Assembly: GCF_000407145.1 (NCBI RefSeq)
Contig: NZ_KE136476.1
Location: 310,001-374,000, forward strand
Source of the DNA: Enterococcus caccae ATCC BAA-1240
Lineage (GTDB): Bacteria; Bacillota; Bacilli; Lactobacillales; Enterococcaceae
DNA: 64,000 nt
Direction: 5' to 3'
Positions 27,227 to 36,118 of the stretch are shown here, piece after piece (positions within the stretch are counted from its first letter, which is position 1; each line of letters begins with the position of its first letter). A model generated the notes under the pieces. It ran no database searches. It was not told where the DNA came from and worked only from the letters and a program-made list of their open reading frames with translations. The position numbers and the translations under genes are program-made.

Positions 27227-27991
27227 ATGATTGACTTGCATTGCCATATATTACCTGGTATTGATGATGGAGCAAAAACGATCGATGATTCACTTGACAT
27301 GGCTAGTATGGCTGTTAAACAAGGAGTCACACACATTCTTTGTACACCTCATCATAACAATGGAAAGTACGATAATCCTGCTAGTCAAGTGATTTCTCAA
27401 GTAGCAGCATTACAAAAAGAATTAGATCAACGAAATATACCTCTTGTCTTGTACGAAGGGCAAGAGGTCAGGATAAGTGGAGATATAGTGGAGCAGATCC
27501 AAATGGGAGATATTTTATTTGCTGATCTTACGAATCGTTACATCTTGATTGAGTTTCCAAGTAACGATATTCCTGCATACACAGAACAATTGTTTTTTAG
27601 GTTATTGGAATTAGGGCACATACCAGTGATTGTTCACCCAGAGAGAAACAGTAAGTTTATTGAAGATCCTAATAGACTGTTACCATTTTTGGAAATGGGT
27701 GTGTTGACTCAAATGACTGCACCAAGTTATGTTGGTATTTTTGGGAAGCAGATCGAACGTACTGCGAAAAAGATGGTTGCTCATAATATGGTATATATGG
27801 TTGCTTCTGATGCCCATAATATAGAAAAACGTGGTTTTTTTATGGAAAAAGCGTTTAAGGCAATTGCGAAAGACAGAAGTGTAGAGCAGGTTGCAGCAAT
27901 GCAACAAATGGCTAAAGATATCTTGAATGGAGATGATGTTCAAAGACCGGAGTTTAAAGAGATTAAAATAAAAAGGTTTGGTTTTTTATAA
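27227..27991 (+). CDS. cpsB: PHP-type tyrosine-protein phosphatase CpsB
   Basis: 254-residue manganese-dependent phosphatase of the PHP superfamily that removes phosphate from CpsD tyrosines. Metal-binding motifs are DLHCHILPGIDDGA at the N-terminus, CTPHHNNG, and further histidines in VIVHPERN and VASDAHN. Here the order is C-D-B, unlike the pneumococcal cpsABCD order. It is in one transcript with cpsC/cpsD and the following dehydratase gene (20-bp gap). Confidence 0.92.
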   Translation: MIDLHCHILPGIDDGAKTIDDSLDMASMAVKQGVTHILCTPHHNNGKYDNPASQVISQVAALQKELDQRNIPLVLYEGQEVRISGDIVEQIQMGDILFADLTNRYILIEFPSNDIPAYTEQLFFRLLELGHIPVIVHPERNSKFIEDPNRLLPFLEMGVLTQMTAPSYVGIFGKQIERTAKKMVAHNMVYMVASDAHNIEKRGFFMEKAFKAIAKDRSVEQVAAMQQMAKDILNGDDVQRPEFKEIKIKRFGFL

Positions 27992-28010
27992 GAAAGAGTG
28001 GGTTTAAAGG

Positions 28011-29819
28011 ATGTCAAGAAAAACAAAAGTGTTGGTATTACTGTTGGTAGATTCATTAATAATTTTGTTAGCTAATATATTTTCGTATTTTTACTTATTA
28101 CCATATGTTGAAATTACATATAATTTTTTGAATAAAGCTGTTGTTGCACAGTTAGTTTTATATATCTTTTGGGGTTTTGTTTTGAAAGTATTTAATCGAA
28201 TTAATCGTTATACGAATCTTAGTGAAATGAGCGCTATTTTTGCAACAACTACTATAACTTTTATGCTTGAATTTATCTTTTTATTTCTGACAGATAAATT
28301 TTATGGCCATAGGTTTATATTAATGACATATTTAGTCGCTACATTCTTCATCATTTCGAGTCGGCTAAGTTGGCGTTTGATTATTGAACATCAAAATAAA
28401 AAATGTTCAATAACTTCTGCTGCAAAAAAAACGCTGATTGTTGGTGCCGGTGAGGCAGGAAGAATATTATTAAATAGTTTGGTTAATTCTACAACGAATG
28501 GTGACATTGATGTTGTTGGATTTATTGATGATGCGCAGGATAAGTTTCACACATACCTTTCTGGTGTACGTGTACTAGGAAAAACAACTGAAATTCCAGC
28601 TATTGTAGAAAGTCACAATATTGAAATGATTACGATCGCAATTCCTTCTCTTCAACCAAAGGAATTACAAAGAATCTTAGAAATAGTAACTCCCTTAGGT
28701 TTGCCTATAAACTCTATGCCTGCATTAGAAGAAGTAGCTTCAGGAAATATCACGATATCTAGACTAAAAAAAATCGATGTCGTTGATTTGTTAGGTCGTG
28801 AAGAAGTTAAGTTGGATATTATTCAATTGACAGACCAATTAACAGAAAAAATAATATTGGTTACAGGTGCGGGAGGTTCAATAGGTTCAGAAATATGTCG
28901 TCAAATAATGAAATTTTCTCCTAAACAACTATTGATTTTAGGTCATGGAGAAAATTCTATTTACCTTATCGAAAGAGAGTTAAGGCGTATTTTTTGTGCA
29001 CAAAAAACAGAAATTATTCCTATTATCGCTGATGTTCAAGATAGAAAAAGAATGTTTCAAGTTGTTGAAAGATATCGACCAGAAATTATTTATCATGCAG
29101 CAGCACATAAACACGTTCCTTTAATGGAGGAAAATCCAGTAGAAGCTGTTAAAAATAATATTTTTGGAACTAAAAATATTGCCGAGGCGGCAAAAAAATA
29201 TGATGTTGAAAACTTTGTGATGATTTCAACAGATAAAGCTGTGAATCCACCAAATGTGATGGGGGCTACTAAGCGAATAGCTGAAATGATCGTAACTGGT
29301 CTTAATAATGGAGGAAATACAAAGTTTTGTGCAGTTCGTTTTGGAAATGTTTTGGGAAGCAGGGGAAGTGTTATTCCTGTTTTTGAAGAACAAATTCATG
29401 CGGGGGGCCCGCTAACGATAACTGATTTTAGAATGACACGTTATTTTATGACGATTCCAGAAGCGAGTCGTTTAGTAATACAAGCAGGGGCACTAGCTAG
29501 AGGTGGGGAAATATTCATCTTGGATATGGGGAACCCTGTAAAAATATACGATTTAGCAAAAAATATGATTAAACTTAGTGGCTATAGAGAAGATCAAATT
29601 GAAATTGTCGAAACAGGCATTCGACCTGGTGAAAAGCTGTTTGAAGAGTTGTTGGTAAATAAAGAAAAAAATTCTGAACAAGTATTTGATAAAATATTCA
29701 TTGGCAATGTTAGTGGTTTTGATATGGAAACAGTTGACTCTTTTGTTAGAAGTCTACTATTTGATGATAAATCAGTATCAGATAAACTAATAAATTTTGC
29801 TAATGAATCTAGTAAATAA
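28011..29819 (+). CDS. Membrane-bound UDP-sugar 4,6-dehydratase/epimerase (CapD/FlaA1/PglF family)
   Basis: 602-residue polysaccharide biosynthesis protein. Four N-terminal transmembrane helices (about residues 7-120) are followed by a Rossmann-like segment with VGAGEAGRILL and then the catalytic SDR domain beginning VTGAGGSIGSEICRQI. The active region ISTDKAVNPPNVMGATKR carries the Met-x-x-x-Lys variant seen in UDP-GlcNAc 4,6-dehydratases rather than Tyr-x-x-x-Lys. It should make a UDP-4-keto-6-deoxy-hexose for the repeat unit, possibly supplying the sugar for the initiating transferase. The exact product cannot be read. Confidence 0.88.
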   Translation: MSRKTKVLVLLLVDSLIILLANIFSYFYLLPYVEITYNFLNKAVVAQLVLYIFWGFVLKVFNRINRYTNLSEMSAIFATTTITFMLEFIFLFLTDKFYGHRFILMTYLVATFFIISSRLSWRLIIEHQNKKCSITSAAKKTLIVGAGEAGRILLNSLVNSTTNGDIDVVGFIDDAQDKFHTYLSGVRVLGKTTEIPAIVESHNIEMITIAIPSLQPKELQRILEIVTPLGLPINSMPALEEVASGNITISRLKKIDVVDLLGREEVKLDIIQLTDQLTEKIILVTGAGGSIGSEICRQIMKFSPKQLLILGHGENSIYLIERELRRIFCAQKTEIIPIIADVQDRKRMFQVVERYRPEIIYHAAAHKHVPLMEENPVEAVKNNIFGTKNIAEAAKKYDVENFVMISTDKAVNPPNVMGATKRIAEMIVTGLNNGGNTKFCAVRFGNVLGSRGSVIPVFEEQIHAGGPLTITDFRMTRYFMTIPEASRLVIQAGALARGGEIFILDMGNPVKIYDLAKNMIKLSGYREDQIEIVETGIRPGEKLFEELLVNKEKNSEQVFDKIFIGNVSGFDMETVDSFVRSLLFDDKSVSDKLINFANESSK

Positions 29820-29832
29820 ATGGAGGAGTATA

Positions 29833-30477
29833 ATGTATAAACAAAATTTGAAACGAATGATTGATATCATTTTATCAATGTTAGGATTGATTATATTATC
29901 GCCTTTATTTTTAGCTATTATCATTGCCATAAAGCTTGATTCAAAAGGTCCAGTTTTTTTCAAGCAAAAAAGATTAGGGATTGATAATTCTCATTTTGTT
30001 ATATATAAATTCCGTACTATGAGAGTTGATACACCTTCAGAAAAGCCTACACATTTATTAGATAATCCCGGTTATTATATAACAAAGGTTGGGGAAATAT
30101 TAAGAAAAACAAGTTTGGATGAATTACCTCAAATTATTAATATTTTGAAAGGTGATATGTCTGTTATTGGACCTAGACCAGCTCTTTGGAATCAATATGA
30201 TTTAATTGAAGAAAGGGAGAAGTATGGGGCCAATTGTATTCGACCTGGGCTAACAGGATGGGCTCAGATCAATGGTAGGGATGAATTAGAAATAGCTGAA
30301 AAAGCAAAATTAGATGGAGAATATGTAAATCAATTGTCATTTTTAATGGATGTAAAATGTTTTTTTGGTACATTATTATCTGTGTTTAAGTCAGAGGGAG
30401 TTGTTGAAGGTGGCACAGGCGTTATCAGACAAAAACGAGAAAAACATAACAAAGGTATTACTGGTAGGAAAGAATAG
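29833..30477 (+). CDS. Initiating sugar-1-phosphate transferase (bacterial sugar transferase family)
   Basis: 214-residue enzyme loading the first sugar onto undecaprenyl phosphate. One N-terminal hydrophobic helix (about 12-33) precedes the conserved block PVFFKQKRLG, YKFRTMR, LRKTSLDELPQ and GDMSVIGPRP with the catalytic Asp-Glu pair, and GLTGWAQINGRDE. It is the short PglC-like form without the extra membrane domain of WbaP. The start at 29833 follows TGGAGGAG; the longer frame back to 29797 lacks a ribosome binding site. Its 3' end overlaps the next gene by 68 bp. Confidence 0.92.
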   Translation: MYKQNLKRMIDIILSMLGLIILSPLFLAIIIAIKLDSKGPVFFKQKRLGIDNSHFVIYKFRTMRVDTPSEKPTHLLDNPGYYITKVGEILRKTSLDELPQIINILKGDMSVIGPRPALWNQYDLIEEREKYGANCIRPGLTGWAQINGRDELEIAEKAKLDGEYVNQLSFLMDVKCFFGTLLSVFKSEGVVEGGTGVIRQKREKHNKGITGRKE

Positions 30478-31294
30478 TTATATCGGGAAAAGTTTAATGC
30501 ACTATTCACCAGACGATATATGCTTTAAATCAATAAGTGTAAGAACAGATAATTGGAAAGATATGGATTTTTCTGAGTTTGATTGTATTGTACATTTAGC
30601 CGCTATTGTGCATAAAAAAAAAAGAATGGACGAGAAAATCTTTTTTCAAGTAAATACTGATTTAGCTATAAAAATTGCAAGAAAAGCCAAAAAGGATGGA
30701 GTACCTAATTTTATTTTATTTAGCACTATTGCGGTATATGGAGACGTTAGTCCAGAGACGGATTTAATTACAAAGGACACTAAATTAAATCCTAGTTCTT
30801 TATACGGAGAAAGTAAACGGCAAGCAGAAATGGCTATAAATGAATTGTCTTCAAAATCATTTAAAGTAGCTATAATCAGACCTCCAATGGTCTATGGAAA
30901 AAATTCACCAGGAAATTTTTCTCTATTGGAAAAATTAGCGCTGCATTGGGGAATATTTCCTAATATCACTAATAGTCGCAGTATGATTTACATTGAGAAT
31001 CTATGTTATTTAATATATATCATTATATCTAATAGATTAGATGGAACGTATCTTCCGCAAAATAAAGAATATGTAGTTACTAATAATTTAATTAGCCTAA
31101 TTAGAAAAGAACATAGAAAAAGAACGTACTTTATTTTAGGTAGGTTTAGTAGATTTATTTTTTCCTTATTATCATTGAGTCTGATAAAAAAAGTATATGG
31201 AGATTTAATGATTGACCAATCATCAAGTGATTTTGAATTGGACTATAATCAAATTTCTTTTCAAGGGAGTATTACAGCTACACAGAAAAAATAA
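30410..31294 (+). CDS. NAD-dependent epimerase/dehydratase (SDR)
   Basis: 294-residue extended short-chain dehydrogenase. The nucleotide-binding start is KVLLVGKNSYIGKSL, and the catalytic pair is Tyr-x-x-x-Lys in SSLYGESKRQAE, with FSTIAVYG as the Ser/Thr strand. It resembles the WbpV/Gne-like epimerases of polysaccharide loci. The most likely start is GTG at 30410, about 9 bp after AGAGGGAG; this puts the start 68 bp inside the sugar transferase gene, an unusually long overlap. The substrate is unknown; 4-epimerisation or 4-keto reduction of the CapD product is plausible. Confidence 0.78.
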   Translation: MAQALSDKNEKNITKVLLVGKNSYIGKSLMHYSPDDICFKSISVRTDNWKDMDFSEFDCIVHLAAIVHKKKRMDEKIFFQVNTDLAIKIARKAKKDGVPNFILFSTIAVYGDVSPETDLITKDTKLNPSSLYGESKRQAEMAINELSSKSFKVAIIRPPMVYGKNSPGNFSLLEKLALHWGIFPNITNSRSMIYIENLCYLIYIIISNRLDGTYLPQNKEYVVTNNLISLIRKEHRKRTYFILGRFSRFIFSLLSLSLIKKVYGDLMIDQSSSDFELDYNQISFQGSITATQKK

Positions 31295-31312
31295 TTGCGA
31301 GGTAAAATAGGA

Positions 31313-32188
31313 ATGGAATTTTTTTCGTTTGATGATATAACGCCAGATAAATTACGCGCTCTCCAGCTAAAGGAACTTGAGATACTTTGTTATTTAAAGA
31401 AAATTTGCTTCGAAAATGAGCTGACATTTTTTTTAGCTGGTGGAACGTTAATTGGGGCTAAAAGAGAAGGTGGTTTTATCCCTTGGGATGACGATATTGA
31501 TTGTTTTATGTTGAGAGAAGATTACGAAATATTGACAAGAAAATGGAATGAGATTGCTGATACTAGATTATATTCACTATGTAGAACAAATAAAACTGAA
31601 AATTATCATCATACAGCAATGTCCATAAAAGCTAACAATACTACATTCATAAATACTCATAGTCAAGATGTTGATATAAACCATGGTGTATCAATTGATA
31701 TAATACCAATTGATATTGCTCCTAGATATAAGCTTGGAAGAATAAAACAAATACTCTGTGCGTTTATTTTCTCTGTTTATAACGCACAAAGAATACCTAA
31801 TAACAAAGGAAAGTTTTTAAAATTATTAACAGGGATCGCATTAGCTATGGTACCAAGTAAAAAATTAAGGTATCTACTATGGAGTAAATCTGAAAAAGAA
31901 ATGAGTAAGTGGACTTTGGAAGATGGAGATTATTTAGTTGAATTAGTAACAGGACCTAAAGCCATTTTTAGATTATTAGAAAAAAAATGGTTTCTGGATG
32001 TTTCTATGGTACCATTTGAAACAGATTTTATGCCAGTAGCTATTGGACATGAGGAGTATCTTTCTTTAATATTTGGTGATTATATGAAATTGCCACCAGA
32101 AAATGAACGATATCCTAAGCATGATATTGTCTATGTTAATTTAAATGAACCATATAAAAAGTTTAAAGGGGTATATTACAACAAATAA
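31313..32188 (+). CDS. LicD-family phosphotransferase
   Basis: 291-residue LicD protein. The family motif is clear: FFLAGGTLIGAKREGGFI followed by PWDDDIDCFM, whose acidic residues bind the metal. LicD enzymes move phosphocholine or another phospho-alcohol from a CDP donor to a sugar. The TarI-like cytidylyltransferase encoded next could supply such a CDP donor. The start is ATG 31313; the TTG at 31295 has no spacing to a ribosome binding site. It follows the SDR gene within 20 bp. Confidence 0.9.
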   Translation: MEFFSFDDITPDKLRALQLKELEILCYLKKICFENELTFFLAGGTLIGAKREGGFIPWDDDIDCFMLREDYEILTRKWNEIADTRLYSLCRTNKTENYHHTAMSIKANNTTFINTHSQDVDINHGVSIDIIPIDIAPRYKLGRIKQILCAFIFSVYNAQRIPNNKGKFLKLLTGIALAMVPSKKLRYLLWSKSEKEMSKWTLEDGDYLVELVTGPKAIFRLLEKKWFLDVSMVPFETDFMPVAIGHEEYLSLIFGDYMKLPPENERYPKHDIVYVNLNEPYKKFKGVYYNK

Positions 32189-32209
32189 AAATAATGGAGG
32201 AGAAAAAAT

Positions 32210-32932
32210 ATGAATGTTGGTTTAATATTCGCTGGAGGAGTAGGGTCGCGCATGAAAAGTGACTCTATGCCAAAGCAATTTTTGGAGTTGGATGGGAAGC
32301 CTATAATTATATACACTTTAGAAATTTTTGAACAAAATAGAAACATTGATCAAGTTATCGTAGTTTGTAAAGAAGAATGGATAGAATATTTAGAGAGTTT
32401 ATTATCAAAGTTCAATATAAAAAAAGTGTTGAGTGTTATTTCTGGTGGAAAGACTGCGCAAGAGTCTCAGTACAGGGGGCTTTTGGAGATCAAACAAAGA
32501 ATAGTGGGATTGAAAGATTGTATTGTTTTAATACATGATGGTGTAAGACCGCTTATTAACGATGAAGTTATTAATGATAATATCAATTCCGTAAAAAAAT
32601 ATGGTGCTACTATAACTGTTAGCCCAGCTATAGAAACTGTAGTTTATATTGATGATAAGGGAAAAGTAAGTGAAGTTTTGGAGAGGTCTAATTGTAGAAT
32701 GGCTAAGGCACCTCAAAGCTTTTGGTTTGAAGAAATAATGTCATCACATAAAAGAGCCATAGAGGATAATAATCATAAGTTCATTGATTCTGCGTCTTTA
32801 ATGCAATATTATGGATTTTCGTTATCGACAGTAGAAGGTGAGCCGGAGAATATAAAAATAACAACACCTGCTGATTTTTATATGTTTAAAGCATTGATTG
32901 AAGCAAGAAAAAATGAAAAAATTTTTAGTTAG
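32210..32932 (+). CDS. IspD/TarI-family cytidylyltransferase
   Basis: 240-residue nucleotidyltransferase that would make a CDP-alcohol from CTP and an alcohol phosphate. The start GLIFAGGVGSRM with SMPKQFLELDGKPI is the CTP-binding loop, and HDGVRPLI and APQSFWF are conserved in the family. Sequence alone does not separate TarI (ribitol-5-phosphate) from IspD (methylerythritol phosphate). Position between LicD and SDR/TagF-like genes argues for a wall-polymer CDP-polyol. In Haemophilus Bcs1 and some pneumococcal loci a similar enzyme works with an adjacent reductase to make CDP-ribitol or another NDP-polyol. Confidence 0.85.
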   Translation: MNVGLIFAGGVGSRMKSDSMPKQFLELDGKPIIIYTLEIFEQNRNIDQVIVVCKEEWIEYLESLLSKFNIKKVLSVISGGKTAQESQYRGLLEIKQRIVGLKDCIVLIHDGVRPLINDEVINDNINSVKKYGATITVSPAIETVVYIDDKGKVSEVLERSNCRMAKAPQSFWFEEIMSSHKRAIEDNNHKFIDSASLMQYYGFSLSTVEGEPENIKITTPADFYMFKALIEARKNEKIFS

Positions 32933-32950
32933 AAAGGAAGACAAAAAGAT

Positions 32951-34000
32951 ATGGACTCAATATTTCATCAAGATTTAGTCGATTCAATATCTGCTTCACG
33001 TAAGGAGCTAGCATTTTTTTCTGGAAAAACTTTTTTCATTTCTGGTATTACTGGATTAATAGGTTATCAGTTTGCGATGACTATTCTATACATGAATAAG
33101 TACCTAGGAACAGATTGTAAAATAATTGGTTTAGCTAGAAATAAAGAAAAATTTGACAACTTATACAGTCAATATGAATCATTAGGTATTGAAGGTGTCT
33201 TTCAAGACATAGTTGAACCACTTAAATGTAATAAAGAAATTGATTATTTTCTTCATGCAGCAGCTACTACAAAGTCATCATCTATAATTGAAAATCCAAT
33301 TAACACGTTTTTAGATATGATAGAAGGAACCAAGAATATATTAGAATTAGCCTGTAAGAATAAAAATTCTAGAACAATATATCTATCTTCTATGGAAGTT
33401 TATGGTCAATTTGATCATTATACTGTGGTGAAGGAAGAAAATCTTGGTTACTTAGATTTAACAAATGTTCGTAATGTATATCCAGAAGGAAAAAGAGCTT
33501 GCGAATTACTATGTTCTTCTTATTATAAGGAGTATGGAGTAGATACTATGGTTGCAAGGCTTGCACAAACTTTTGGTTCAGGTGTCGATTTAAATGATGG
33601 GCGTTTTTTTTCTCAATTAGCTAAAAGTGTAATAAATAAAGAAAATATTATTTTAAATACAAAAGGAAATTCAATTGCTAATTATTGTAATTCAAGGGAT
33701 GTTGTAAGGGCGCTCTTATTACTTTTTAATTGCGGAGAAGCGTCAAATATCTACAATATATCTAATCCTGATTCAACCGATAGTATAAAAAATGTTGCAA
33801 GTATGGTATGCAGAGAAATAGCTTTAAATCAAATAGAGTTGAAATTTCAGATATCACAAGAAAAAAAGTCGAAATATCCAGAAGATACAAAAATCAAATT
33901 AGATATAAAGAAAATAGTTGATTTAGGATGGCAGCCAAAATTTTCATTACAAGAATCATTTGAGAAATTGATTTTTAGTATGGCTGAGAGGATGAAGTAA
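32951..34000 (+). CDS. Extended SDR (epimerase/dehydratase/reductase) next to the cytidylyltransferase
   Basis: 349-residue extended short-chain dehydrogenase. The NAD(P)-binding motif is FFISGITGLIGYQF, the Ser strand is YLSSMEVYG, and the catalytic Tyr-x-x-x-Lys is VYPEGKRACE. It is 18 bp downstream of the cytidylyltransferase and 3 bp upstream of the TagF-like gene, so the three are tightly coupled. It may act on the CDP-linked compound, for instance as a reductase or epimerase making the final CDP-polyol or CDP-sugar. It is larger than the classical reductase half of Bcs1, so the chemistry may differ. Confidence 0.75.
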   Translation: MDSIFHQDLVDSISASRKELAFFSGKTFFISGITGLIGYQFAMTILYMNKYLGTDCKIIGLARNKEKFDNLYSQYESLGIEGVFQDIVEPLKCNKEIDYFLHAAATTKSSSIIENPINTFLDMIEGTKNILELACKNKNSRTIYLSSMEVYGQFDHYTVVKEENLGYLDLTNVRNVYPEGKRACELLCSSYYKEYGVDTMVARLAQTFGSGVDLNDGRFFSQLAKSVINKENIILNTKGNSIANYCNSRDVVRALLLLFNCGEASNIYNISNPDSTDSIKNVASMVCREIALNQIELKFQISQEKKSKYPEDTKIKLDIKKIVDLGWQPKFSLQESFEKLIFSMAERMK

Positions 34001-34003
34001 ATC

Positions 34004-35218
34004 GTGAATTTTGCAAAGTTAAGACAACAAATTTTTAAAATGAGAAAAAGAGATTTGTTTCCATTAATCAAACTTATTTTGACTTATATACCTGGTAAAC
34101 TGTATAGGCTATTTAACTCGGATGTCTGGGTGATTACTGAGTATGAGAATGATGCAAGGGATAATGGGTATTGGTTGTTTAAATATATAAGAGAGACTTA
34201 TCCAAACAAAAAAGTTTTTTATCCAATAAACTTTGAATGTAACGATTTTAATAAGATAAAAAGTTTAGGAAATTATATCAAGTTTGGTGGGATTAAACAT
34301 TATATTCTTTTTTGGGGATGTTCAAAATTTATAGGAACAACTAAATATTACGGTTTTCCATATGGTCGTATTTGTGAAGATTTAGTTCAGTGGGATTTGC
34401 ATGATTTTAAAAATATATTTTTGAATCATGGAGTTGCCAGAGGATATTCATCAATAGTAGATGCTAAAAATACGAACTACGACTTGATTATATCTATGTC
34501 TGAAAAAGAGAAGGAAATTTTAATAAAAGCTAATTTTCAATCATCTGAGAAAGTAAAAGTAGTGGGTTTTTGTAGATATGATAGTTTAAAAAACATTATA
34601 TCAGATAAAAAAAAGATTGTGATTATGCCTACGTGGAGAAACTGGCTAGATTTTAGATTGGAAATAGATGAAAGCAATAAAGAGAAAATAACAAAGCAGT
34701 TTTTAGAGTCAAAATATTATAAGAGTTTTTTTAGTCTAATAAACAACAGGTCATTGTTAGATTTTCTTGACAAAAATGATATTGAATTAATTTTTTATTT
34801 GCACGGCTATGCACAAGTATATAGTGATTATTTTTATTCAAGTAGCAGTCGGTTACTTGTTGCTTCCAAAGAAGAGTATTTTGTACAAGATTTATTAAAA
34901 ATATCTGATTTGTTAATCACAGATTATTCCAGTGTAACTTACGATTTCTGTTATATGAAGAAACCAATGATTTACTATCAGTTTGACAAAGATGAATTTG
35001 AAGAAAAGCAATATGCTGAAAGTAAATATTTTACCTATGACAAAGATGGTTTTGGACCTATCGTCGATACGGAAGAGAATTTAGTAATCATGATAAAAGA
35101 AATGTATGAAAAAAACTTTGAACTTGAAGATGAATATAGAGTTCGCATAGATGAATTTTTTAAGTATGATGATGAAAAAAATTGCGAGCGTAACTATTTA
35201 GAAATTTTAAATTTGTAA
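34004..35218 (+). CDS. CDP-glycerol glycerophosphotransferase family protein (TagB/TagF-like)
   Basis: 404-residue peripheral-membrane polyol-phosphate transferase. The C-terminal half has the family hallmarks: NHGVARGYSS near the donor site, VIMPTWRNW, and LLITDYSSVTYDFCYMKKP, close to the C-terminal catalytic region. It should transfer a phospho-polyol from a CDP donor to the repeat unit or polymer. The GTG start at 34004 follows the upstream stop by 3 bp, with GAGAGG about 12 bp upstream, so initiation may depend on coupling. It lacks the N-terminal extension of long TagF polymerases, so single additions are as likely as chains. Confidence 0.85.
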   Translation: MNFAKLRQQIFKMRKRDLFPLIKLILTYIPGKLYRLFNSDVWVITEYENDARDNGYWLFKYIRETYPNKKVFYPINFECNDFNKIKSLGNYIKFGGIKHYILFWGCSKFIGTTKYYGFPYGRICEDLVQWDLHDFKNIFLNHGVARGYSSIVDAKNTNYDLIISMSEKEKEILIKANFQSSEKVKVVGFCRYDSLKNIISDKKKIVIMPTWRNWLDFRLEIDESNKEKITKQFLESKYYKSFFSLINNRSLLDFLDKNDIELIFYLHGYAQVYSDYFYSSSSRLLVASKEEYFVQDLLKISDLLITDYSSVTYDFCYMKKPMIYYQFDKDEFEEKQYAESKYFTYDKDGFGPIVDTEENLVIMIKEMYEKNFELEDEYRVRIDEFFKYDDEKNCERNYLEILNL

Positions 35219-35237
35219 AATTACTATGAGGAGTTAT

Positions 35238-36107
35238 ATGGAAAAAATATGTGCGGGTATTGTAACTTACAATCCAGAAATAGAATTACTAATTAAAAAC
35301 CTTAATTTAATAAAAAGGCAGGTTGAAAAAATTTATATTTTTGATAACGGGAGTTCAAACCTTGAAAATATAAAAGAAATTGATAAGGATATTGAAGTTA
35401 TTTCAGTTGGAAAAAATGTTGGAATCGCAAAAGCTTTAAATAATATCATGCAGCATGCATCAGACGAGGAGTATGAATGGGTCCTGTCTATGGATCAGGA
35501 TACATTACTGGGTGAAAATGTGATAAAAAAATATTCTGAATATTTGAATGATGAATCGGTTGGTATCCTAACTCTAAAGGTTATTAGAAAATCATCGGAA
35601 CAAAAAATAATTTATGAAACTCCTTCAAATAATTTAGTAGATTCAGTTCAGAGATGTCCTACTTCTGGAATGTTGTTAAAAACTTCTTTATGGGAAGCAG
35701 CAGGGAAATATGATGAGTGGATGTTTATTGATTACGTTGATTATGATATGTGTCAAAAAATATTGCTTTTAGATAAGAAAATTCTTCGAATAAATGAAGC
35801 ATATATGATACAAAATTTAGGTGATACCAAGGAAGGATCATTACTTGGAAAAGCATTTTCTAGAAGTAAGTCCTTAACATTAAATAGATGGGCCAGAACA
35901 TTTAATCATAATCCAAATAGGAACTACTATTATATGAGAAATTCAATATATTTTATAAGAAAATATAAAAATCATATTAAAGTCAAACAAGAAGTTAAAA
36001 AAATATTTTCTTGGGAATTAAAAAAACTATTATTTGAAAAGCAGAAATTATCTCAATTTTTAGTTATTATTAAAGGGATAAAAGATGGAATAATGGTCAA
36101 AATTTAG
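35238..36107 (+). CDS. Family 2 glycosyltransferase, rhamnosyltransferase-like
   Basis: 289-residue GT2 enzyme. GIVTYNPEIELL opens the nucleotide-sugar fold, MDQDTLLG is the DxD-type metal site, and the segment around TSGMLLKTSLWEAAG matches RfbF/WsaF-type rhamnosyltransferases. No transmembrane helix is evident. The frame opens at 35226, but TGAGGAG there is the ribosome binding site, so ATG 35238 is used. It is the only clear GT-A transferase in the locus besides the initiating enzyme, which points to a short repeat unit. The transferred sugar is not determined. Confidence 0.85.
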   Translation: MEKICAGIVTYNPEIELLIKNLNLIKRQVEKIYIFDNGSSNLENIKEIDKDIEVISVGKNVGIAKALNNIMQHASDEEYEWVLSMDQDTLLGENVIKKYSEYLNDESVGILTLKVIRKSSEQKIIYETPSNNLVDSVQRCPTSGMLLKTSLWEAAGKYDEWMFIDYVDYDMCQKILLLDKKILRINEAYMIQNLGDTKEGSLLGKAFSRSKSLTLNRWARTFNHNPNRNYYYMRNSIYFIRKYKNHIKVKQEVKKIFSWELKKLLFEKQKLSQFLVIIKGIKDGIMVKI

Positions 36108-36118
36108 GGGGGGTTGTT

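Noticed and set aside
32210-32932. Cytidylyltransferase as IspD of the MEP pathway, matching ispG at 20680
   Set aside because: It is embedded in the polysaccharide operon between LicD and SDR/TagF-like genes, which points to a TarI-type role. IspD cannot be fully excluded by sequence reading alone.
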